A stretch of DNA of 8,431 nucleotides from Methylophilaceae bacterium UBA6140 (lineage in GTDB: Bacteria; Pseudomonadota; Gammaproteobacteria; Burkholderiales; Methylophilaceae), in assembly GCA_002423265.1 (NCBI GenBank), contig DIVE01000138.1, positions 1 through 8,431 on the forward strand. Direction: 5' to 3'. Made by a program: the position numbers and the translations under genes. Positions 1-5,034 of this stretch are shown here, piece by piece (position 1 is the first letter of the stretch; each line of letters begins with the position of its first letter). Below the pieces are notes generated by a model, which ran no database searches, was not told the origin of the DNA, and saw nothing but the letters and a program-made list of their open reading frames with translations.

Positions 1-540
1 TTTGCCAATGTGCGCATCAAGAACCTGATGCTGCCGCCCAGGGCCGATGGCTCACGAGTGGAAGGCGGCCAGACGCTGCATCAACCCTCCGGCGAACAAA
101 CTTCCATTTTCGACGCCGCCACGCGCTACATGGCGGATGGTGTGCCGACCATCATTTTTGGTGGTGAGGAATATGGCACCGGTTCATCCCGTGACTGGGC
201 GGCCAAGGGTACGCAACTGCTCGGCGTCAAGGCCGTCATCGCCCGCAGCTTCGAGCGCATCCATCGTGGCAACCTCGTGGGCATGGGCGTCTTGCCATTA
301 CAGTTTTTGGGTGCGGATTCCACTGCCTCGCTGGGAATAACAGGCAGCGAACTGTTCGATCTGGATGGGCTGGACAGCATCCGGCCACAACAGGAAGTGA
401 CCCTGGTCATCCGCCGGACAGATGGGACAACGAGCCAGGCAACATTACGTCTGCGCATCGATACGCCGGTTGAAGTCGATTACTACCAGCATGGCGGCAT
501 TTTGCCTTTCGTCTTGCGGCAGTTGCTGGCAGTGGCGTAA
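1..540 (+). CDS. acnD: Aconitase-family hydratase, C-terminal part; probably Fe/S-dependent 2-methylcitrate dehydratase AcnD
   Basis: Partial gene: the frame is open from base 1 and stops at TAA 538-540, leaving 179 residues of the C-terminal swivel domain. The stretch [17 protein letters not shown], followed by [11 protein letters not shown] and GMGVLPLQF, is the hallmark of the aconitase swivel domain; the SSR serine and arginine are substrate-binding residues in the family. The entry into the domain ([19 protein letters not shown]) and the ending [13 protein letters not shown] resemble AcnD more than AcnA as I remember these proteins. AcnD dehydrates 2-methylcitrate in the cytoplasmic methylcitrate cycle for propionyl-CoA. 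The usual partner prpF does not follow; a 343-bp non-coding gap does. The aconitase-family call is secure. The AcnD subtype is moderately sure, and AcnA is the alternative. It looks transcriptionally separate from the downstream cluster. Confidence 0.9.
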   Translation, partial: FANVRIKNLMLPPRADGSRVEGGQTLHQPSGEQTSIFDAATRYMADGVPTIIFGGEEYGTGSSRDWAAKGTQLLGVKAVIARSFERIHRGNLVGMGVLPLQFLGADSTASLGITGSELFDLDGLDSIRPQQEVTLVIRRTDGTTSQATLRLRIDTPVEVDYYQHGGILPFVLRQLLAVA

Positions 541-575
541 GGTATTGTTTTTAATCGCTGAAAAGCGCATCAAAA

Positions 576-635
576 TGAATGGCGAGACAGTGAATGGCGA
601 GACAGTGAATGGCGAGACAGTGAATGGCGAGGCAG
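576..635. repeat. Four tandem copies of a 15-bp repeat
   Basis: The unit TGAATGGCGAGACAG occurs at 576-590, 591-605, 606-620 and 621-635. The first three copies are identical and the fourth has one A-to-G change. Because the unit is 15 bp, every reading frame through it is periodic in five residues (for example NGETV on the + strand). It lies between the acnD-like stop codon and the putative promoter of the Rieske operon. No ribosome binding site or family resemblance supports translation. It looks like a minisatellite made by replication slippage, with no visible function. Confidence 0.95.
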
Positions 636-719
636 GGCTGCCGGTGTTGGCGTGATGCTGGTGAAAGTGGCATCTTGCGGTTGCTGCTCAGCGATAGCCA
701 GCGGCAGATTGCGCCAATC

Positions 720-747
720 TTGACTTATCTGCAAAGCCAAGTACACT
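720..747 (+). promoter_or_regulatory. Putative sigma70-type promoter of the Rieske operon
   Basis: TTGACT at 720-725 matches the -35 consensus at five of six bases. TACACT at 742-747 matches the -10 consensus at four of six, with a 16-bp spacer. Transcription would start near 754, giving a leader of about 130 nt before the ATG at 884. It is the best promoter-like pair I saw upstream of the cluster, but I could not scan systematically. Confidence 0.45.
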
Positions 748-762
748 GAATGAAAAAATAAT

Positions 763-777
763 CCGTGATAAACACGG
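763..777. promoter_or_regulatory. Dyad just downstream of the putative start site; possible operator
   Basis: CCGTG-ATAAA-CACGG is a perfect 5-bp inverted repeat with a 5-nt centre, about 10-25 bp past the predicted transcription start. A second, weaker dyad (GTTGC-AAA-GCAAC, 780-792) follows at once. The position suits a repressor operator or a leader hairpin, but no regulator gene is in the window to pair it with. Confidence 0.25.
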
Positions 778-883
778 TCGTTGCAAAGCAACAGTAAAAA
801 TAGGAGTCATGTTGGTTATAGCCAGTGGCGAGCGCTCACCCTTGCCGGATTTTATAAAAAATAAAACTTTTAAGGAGATGTTC

Positions 884-2086
884 ATGAACGCACCGGAAAG
901 CCGTAGTTTGACTGCTGAACGTGGCAATGGCCTGATGCCGACGAAGGACTTTTATACGGCGGAATACCATCAGCTTGAAAAAGAGCGTGTTTTCAAAAAA
1001 TCCTGGTTACGGGTCGGCAACGAAGAGTTGCTGCCCAATGTGGGCGATTATTTCGTCAAAGAGATTGAGTCTTGTGATACCTCGGTCATTGTTGTGCGCG
1101 GCCGTGACAAGCGTATTCGAGCGTTCCACAACAATTGCTCACACCGCAACAACCGGATCGCCTATGTGCCGGAAGGCAATACAAACGGCTTCAAATGCCG
1201 CTTCCACAGCTGGGCCTATGGCCTGGATGGAAAACTGATAGCGATCCCCGATGAGCATCTGTTCCCCGGCCTGTCAAAAGCCGACAATGGGCTCGCCGAA
1301 GTGGCTTGCGATTCATGGGAAGGTTTCATTTTCGTCAATGTCGATCCCAAGCCCGCGAAGACGTTGCGCGAATATCTGGGCGAGGAAATCTACAACGGCT
1401 ACAGCGGATTTTTCACTCAGTTTACCCGGGTTGGCAAGCTGACCTCGGTCGTGAATGCAAACTGGAAGGTGTTTCTGGACGCTTTTGTTGAGTCCTACCA
1501 TTTCTCCACCGTACATGCTGCTTCGGCCAGCAATGTAGTCACCAGCCGCGAATTCCCCAATGGCAATATCGATGCCTTCCGCGAATTTGGCCCGCATCGC
1601 ACCATCTCGGTTACCTCCAGTGTCGAGCTGCATACGCCGGCGCTTTCTGAACAACTGGTGGGCAAGTTCAGTGGTGGTCAAACCCTGGCGGGCGACCGCA
1701 CTAAAAAAGTAGAAACGCCGCCGCAGATCAACCCGAAAAAACGCGCGGACTGGCTAAGCGATATCCTGATCGTTTTCCCGATGGCCAACTTTCAGGCGCT
1801 GCAAGGTTTCTTCGTGTCACAAAACTATTGGCCGCTGAGCCATGACCGCACGCGCTGGGAATTTGAAATCTACATGCGGGCGCCGCGAAATGCCGCTGAA
1901 GAGGTGGCGGTCGAATACAACCGCAACTATCTGCGTGACGTCGTGCGTGAAGATTTGCAAAACCTGAACTGGGTGCAAAGCAACCTGAATGCCAGGACCA
2001 AGGATCATCAGATCCTTGGCGAGATGGAAACCATGGTCCGCTCCGCATACAAAACGCTTGCCGAGCAAGTTGGTAGCGGCTGGTAA
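884..2086 (+). CDS. Rieske non-heme iron oxygenase, alpha (catalytic) subunit
   Basis: 400 residues. Such enzymes use a [2Fe-2S] Rieske cluster and a mononuclear iron to hydroxylate or demethylate hydrophobic substrates in the cytoplasm. The Rieske ligands are C85-S-H87 and C105-x2-H108. The iron site lies in NANWKVFLDAFVESYHFSTVH: H206 and H211 are the histidines, D357 (in REDL) the likely carboxylate, and E203 occupies the position of the bridging Asp of naphthalene dioxygenase, as in carnitine monooxygenase CntA. ATG 884 is chosen over the in-frame ATG 809 because TAAGGAG (871-877) precedes it by 6 nt and its MNAP start matches the second Rieske protein; 809 would add 25 residues with a badly spaced site. 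It is the first gene of the probable operon. The substrate cannot be read from the sequence, and no ferredoxin or reductase is nearby. Confidence 0.93.
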   Translation: MNAPESRSLTAERGNGLMPTKDFYTAEYHQLEKERVFKKSWLRVGNEELLPNVGDYFVKEIESCDTSVIVVRGRDKRIRAFHNNCSHRNNRIAYVPEGNTNGFKCRFHSWAYGLDGKLIAIPDEHLFPGLSKADNGLAEVACDSWEGFIFVNVDPKPAKTLREYLGEEIYNGYSGFFTQFTRVGKLTSVVNANWKVFLDAFVESYHFSTVHAASASNVVTSREFPNGNIDAFREFGPHRTISVTSSVELHTPALSEQLVGKFSGGQTLAGDRTKKVETPPQINPKKRADWLSDILIVFPMANFQALQGFFVSQNYWPLSHDRTRWEFEIYMRAPRNAAEEVAVEYNRNYLRDVVREDLQNLNWVQSNLNARTKDHQILGEMETMVRSAYKTLAEQVGSGW

Positions 2087-2132
2087 TGGGCCAAGTGCCG
2101 ATACCCTTAATAAATAAGGAAGGTTATTCAAA

Positions 2133-2495
2133 ATGAATAGTGCGACAAACGGATTATTACCGCAGCAGTTTTCCGGCCTTGCCGGCCATCTGAATTTTGC
2201 CTTGCCGACAACCAAGGAGCGCGTGCGCGCCCGGGTCAATAGCAGTATGCCTGAGTTGCAGGCCTTCTATGATGATGTTGGCCCGCAAATGGATAACATC
2301 ATGACCTATTTGCTGGATTTTCCACCCGACGAAAAGCAACTTGCTCCCCAAGAGTTGCATCTGGTGAAGCTGGCCAAGGCCTTCATGGCAATAGCCCCGG
2401 CGCTGGAGTTGTTTCATGCGCCTGATGAGCCCAATGTCTGGGGCTTTGAAGACATGGACATGGATGATCGGGTAGTCACCCCCTATCAGGCATAA
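2133..2495 (+). CDS. Small helical protein A, putative partner of the upstream Rieske subunit
   Basis: 120 residues, family not recognised. It starts 46 bp after the Rieske stop behind AAGGAAGG (2116-2123, 9 nt spacing), so co-expression is likely. It has no signal peptide, no transmembrane segment and no cysteine or metal-binding pattern. Residues about 25-94 look all-helical, and the C-terminal tail is acidic (EDMDMDD). It is a clear paralogue of the small protein at 4568-4888: both have LPT, then R-x-N-S, E-L, Y, P-x-M-D and finally F-M-x5-A-x-E-L-F at matching spacing. Classical ring-hydroxylating dioxygenase beta subunits are longer (about 160-190 residues) and have an NTF2-like alpha+beta fold, so this does not look like one. 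Its place directly after a Rieske gene, twice, suggests an accessory or structural subunit. That role is inferred. Confidence 0.85.
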   Translation: MNSATNGLLPQQFSGLAGHLNFALPTTKERVRARVNSSMPELQAFYDDVGPQMDNIMTYLLDFPPDEKQLAPQELHLVKLAKAFMAIAPALELFHAPDEPNVWGFEDMDMDDRVVTPYQA

Positions 2496-2518
2496 GCTGC
2501 AACAGTAGTTTTTTGGAA

Positions 2519-2545
2519 GCTGGCGAGCCATAGTACCTCGCCAGC
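2519..2545 (+). terminator. Intercistronic hairpin between small protein A and the SDR gene
   Basis: GCTGGCGAG (2519-2527) and CTCGCCAGC (2537-2545) form a perfect 9-bp stem with a 9-nt loop. No T run follows (ATAAAAAC does), so it is not a standard intrinsic terminator. It may be a partial terminator, or an mRNA-processing or stabilising hairpin that sets the ratio of oxygenase to dehydrogenase in the operon. Confidence 0.45.
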
Positions 2546-2578
2546 ATAAAAACACAAGGACACAGGAGGAGTGGTTTC

Positions 2579-3442
2579 ATGGGCAGATTACAAGGCAAGA
2601 TCGCATTGATTACCGGAACGGCGGATGGACAAGGACGCGCTGCGGCGCTGGCCTTTGCCCGCGAAGGCGCCAAAGTCGTTGGTTGCGACCTGAAGACGGA
2701 CCTGGCGGCGGAGACAGTGGAAATGGTGCGCCGCGCCGGTGGCGAGATGGTGTCAATGCAGCCCTTGCACCTGAATGACGAAGAGCAGGTCAAGGCCTGG
2801 ATCGACTTCGCTGTCAAAAGCTATGGCGACTTCGATATTCTCTACAACAACGCCTCGGGGGTGCGTGGCGGCAGCATCGAGTCCCTGACCCGGGAAGACT
2901 GGGATTTCAACATCGCCAATGAAGTCACCATCCTGTTTCTGGCCATCAAGCATGCCCTGCCGGTATTCAAGCGCAAAGGGCGCGGCGTGATCCTGAACAC
3001 CGGCTCGGTCGCCGGCATGGTTGGTGCGGCGATGCCGGGCAATATCCCGGGCAACTTCGTGCATAACATCTCCAAAGCGGCGGTTATCCGCATGGGGGTC
3101 AATCTGGCCGTGGAACTCTCCCCGTACAATATCCGTGTCAACACGGTGTCCCCCGGGCTGATCGATACGCCGGCGACGCGCCCCCTGTTGCAACAGCCCA
3201 ATGGATTGGAGCTTTTTCTGAAATCTGCACTCATCCGTCGCGCTGGACAGAGTGAAGACATCGCCCAGGCTGCGGTATTCCTGTGTTCCGACGAAGCGAG
3301 CTATATCACTGGTGCGAATTTGCCGGTGGATGGCGGTTGGACGGCATCGGGCGGCCTGGGTCAGCCAGATCCAGATACCACCAAAATATTTGCCGAAGCC
3401 ATGGCCAAGCTATGCAATATACCGGGCGGACCAAATGGATAG
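2579..3442 (+). CDS. Short-chain dehydrogenase/reductase (SDR) with His at the catalytic Tyr position
   Basis: 287 residues, classical SDR size, cytoplasmic. The Rossmann nucleotide motif is T12-G13-x3-G17-x-G19. D37 after the second strand favours NAD(H) over NADP(H). NNAS (90-93) replaces NNAG. N114 and S143 match the catalytic Asn and Ser, and SPGLIDTP (191-198) is the usual cofactor-proximal loop. The YxxxK motif is abnormal: K166 is present in ISKAA, but residue 162 is His (codon CAT 3062-3064), and Ser to this position spans 19 residues instead of about 13. A very strong AGGAGGAG (2564-2571) lies 7 nt before the ATG. Between two oxygenase modules it would be expected to oxidise the alcohol or dihydrodiol they form. 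Whether it is active without the Tyr is open: it may be a pseudoenzyme or an SDR with altered chemistry. Confidence 0.92.
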   Translation: MGRLQGKIALITGTADGQGRAAALAFAREGAKVVGCDLKTDLAAETVEMVRRAGGEMVSMQPLHLNDEEQVKAWIDFAVKSYGDFDILYNNASGVRGGSIESLTREDWDFNIANEVTILFLAIKHALPVFKRKGRGVILNTGSVAGMVGAAMPGNIPGNFVHNISKAAVIRMGVNLAVELSPYNIRVNTVSPGLIDTPATRPLLQQPNGLELFLKSALIRRAGQSEDIAQAAVFLCSDEASYITGANLPVDGGWTASGGLGQPDPDTTKIFAEAMAKLCNIPGGPNG

Positions 3443-3571
3443 GGGATAAGGGACAAGGAACCCCAGTGATTTTCTCTTGTGCAGATGACAAGAATGATGC
3501 TCCTAAGCGCATAAAGAAGAGCAAGGCGGCCGGAGTTTTTTAACACGTCGTTGCCGATCAAGGAGACAGCC

Positions 3572-4532
3572 ATGAATGCACCAGCCAGTACACATGAAAT
3601 GAGAGTCATGACCCGGATTCCGGATATGGGAAGCGGGCCGATTCCGGTTGAACCTTATATTTCGCCGGAATACTACAAAAAAGAGCAAGAGAAAATTTTT
3701 AAATACGCGTGGATCAATGTCGGGCGGGTTGGCGCGCATATCCCCAATCCGGGTGATTACGCAGTGCGCGAACTGGATTTTCTTGATGCCTCGATTCTGC
3801 TGGTACATGGCCGTGATGGTGTGGTACGTGGTTTCTACAATGTCTGTACCCATCGGGGTAATTCCGTTGCCAGCGGATCGGGCAACGCACGCTCGGCTTT
3901 TGTCTGCGCTTTTCATGGCTGGGCCTTTGGTCTGGACGGTGGCCTGAAGACCGTGCCCAGCGAGGAGCAATTTCCAGGACTGGACCGTGCCCAATACGGC
4001 TTGAAACCGATCGCTACTGAGATGTGGCGCGGCTTTATCTTTATCAATGCGCAGGAAAAACCAGCCACATCGCTGGTTGAGTTCCTTGGTGGCTGGGGCA
4101 AGCAACTGGAAGCCATTGCCTGGAAATACGGAGCAGCAATTACGCCAGCCGGAACAATCGAGCAATCACCGGCCAACAATCCCAGCAAGGATGAAAACTG
4201 GTGGTTTGATCTCAATGTATGTTTTCCCCAGTCTCTTCATTGATGTCGGCATGGGATGGTTTTTGACTTATAATTTTCATCCGGTCAGCGAAAACGAAAC
4301 TGTCGGGGAGATTAATAGTTACCAGCTTCACGTCAGCACACCAAGCCAAAAGCTGTCGCAGGAGTATGCAAAAATACTTTTGCGCGATGTGTCGTACGAA
4401 GATTTATTGACCATGGAAGGTGTTCAGGAAGGGCTCGATTCAGGTGTCCTGAAGACCATTCAGCCTGGCCAGTTTGGGATCACCATGCGCCATCAGTATT
4501 GGGTGGTTGAGCAATGGGTTAATGCCGCATAA
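3572..4532 (+). pseudogene. Second Rieske oxygenase-like protein, frameshifted and lacking the mononuclear-iron histidine segment
   Basis: As read, ATG 3572 (AAGGAG at 3560-3565, 6 nt before) gives 223 residues and stops at 4241-4243. The rest of the family fold continues in the +1 frame to TAA 4530-4532; removing one base from T4C4 (4222-4229) restores a 319-residue protein running NVCFPSLFID across the join. The Rieske site is intact (C92-T-H94, C112-x2-H115). Compared with the first Rieske protein it has 7 extra N-terminal residues, an almost equal C-terminal part (101 against 102 residues after the shared FP), and 87 fewer residues in between. The missing part covers the first protein's N193 to H211, including both iron-binding His and the bridging Glu. 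The Asp ligand equivalent (GAT 4401-4403, in YEDL) remains. Either it is decaying, or it is a Rieske-only electron-transfer or structural subunit with a sequencing error. It is followed by its own small partner gene. Confidence 0.8.
4222..4229 (+). other. Frameshift site in a T4C4 homopolymer pair
   Basis: The upstream frame reads TGT TTT CCC CAG and ends in TGA at 4241; the downstream homologous frame begins at AGT 4230. One surplus T or C explains the break exactly. It could be a base-calling error, a true indel, or a +1 slip at CCC-C, a sequence on which proline tRNA is known to be prone to slip. I see no stimulatory element such as a strong Shine-Dalgarno-like sequence just upstream, so the slip idea is the weakest of the three. 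Confidence 0.75.
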
Positions 4533-4567
4533 GTTTTTTTATAAATAGACTAGAGGAGAAGTAAAAG

Positions 4568-4888
4568 ATGCCAAAGCCACTTCCAGCCGGATTCGATGAT
4601 CTTGTGCGCTTTACGGATAAATGGATACTGCCAACCGAAGCCGCACGCCATTCCACGCGACTTAACAGCACGTTCGAGGAACTGACGGATTTATATAATA
4701 CGATGCTCCCGCGCATGGATGCACTGATCATCCATCTGGATAACTACAAGCTTGGCGAAATGCCTGAAAAAGAGAGCAACCTGATGGATCTTGCTTTCAG
4801 TTTTATGGAGGTAACAACTGCTGTTGAACTCTTCAAGCGGTCAGGTATCAGAGGGTTTGATCCAACCCGTCTCAAGGTCTGGATGTAA
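4568..4888 (+). CDS. Small helical protein B, paralogue of the 2133-2495 product
   Basis: 106 residues, family not recognised. AGGAG (4554-4558) lies 9 nt before the ATG, and the gene starts 35 bp after the end of the second Rieske gene. Residues about 22-89 align with protein A: LPT, then RLNSTFEEL against RVNSSMPEL, then Y-x3-x-P-x-M-D, then an L-rich helix ending FMEVTTAVELF against FMAIAPALELF. Protein B is shorter at the N-terminus, lacks the acidic tail and has a two-residue gap in the middle. It has no signal peptide, membrane segment or cysteine. Its frame is intact even though the Rieske gene before it is broken, which argues that the module is, or was until recently, under selection. 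A small subunit or assembly factor of the Rieske protein is the most economical guess. Confidence 0.83.
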   Translation: MPKPLPAGFDDLVRFTDKWILPTEAARHSTRLNSTFEELTDLYNTMLPRMDALIIHLDNYKLGEMPEKESNLMDLAFSFMEVTTAVELFKRSGIRGFDPTRLKVWM

Positions 4889-5034
4889 TCGAAGTGTGGC
4901 GATGTGGTATGCGGTTTGTGCAGGTTGTAATGAAGAATTCGGCCGAGTCGCCGGCAACTCTCAGCCAGGTGGGCTTGAGACTAGGCTTTGCCACATCTAT
5001 CAGGTAATTTGTTTGTTGTATAAAGGAGATTTTA
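4889..5034. other. 146-bp intergenic region before the cytochrome-propeller gene
   Basis: I see no gene here. The only structure noted is a 7-bp distant complementarity (GATGTGG 4901-4907 with CCACATC 4991-4997) that could close a leader fold. No convincing -35/-10 pair was found, so it is unclear whether 5035 is read from the upstream operon or from its own start. Confidence 0.4.

Larger units (their letters stand above)
541..883. other. 343-bp intergenic region
   Basis: No convincing gene is present. The region holds the 15-bp tandem repeat, a promoter-like pair at 720-747 and two short dyads (763-777 and 780-792) before the Rieske gene. Short open frames on both strands run through the repeat but lack ribosome binding sites and family features. 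No clear terminator follows the acnD-like gene: the only nearby hairpin (556-567, four base pairs around a GAAA loop) has no T run after it. Confidence 0.7.

Noticed and set aside
576..635. CRISPR array
   Set aside because: The units are 15 bp and directly adjacent with no spacers, and no cas genes are present.
575..655. 26-residue peptide with NGETV repeats
   Set aside because: No ribosome binding site precedes ATG 575, and the periodicity follows simply from the 15-bp DNA repeat.
809..883. Upstream in-frame ATG 809 as the start of the first Rieske gene
   Set aside because: Its purine-rich stretch is only 2 nt from the ATG, the 25 extra residues resemble nothing in the family, and ATG 884 has a well-spaced TAAGGAG and the same MNAP start as the second Rieske protein.
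2133..2495. Classical beta subunit of a ring-hydroxylating dioxygenase
   Set aside because: It is too short and appears all-helical, whereas the beta subunits are about 160-190 residues with an alpha+beta NTF2-like fold.
3535..3541. T run after GGCGGCCGGAG as an intrinsic terminator of the SDR gene
   Set aside because: No stem of useful length can be formed directly before the T run.
3503..4165. 220-codon open frame on the minus strand
   Set aside because: It lies antisense to the second Rieske gene, whose Rieske motif is unmistakable; the minus product shows no family features.
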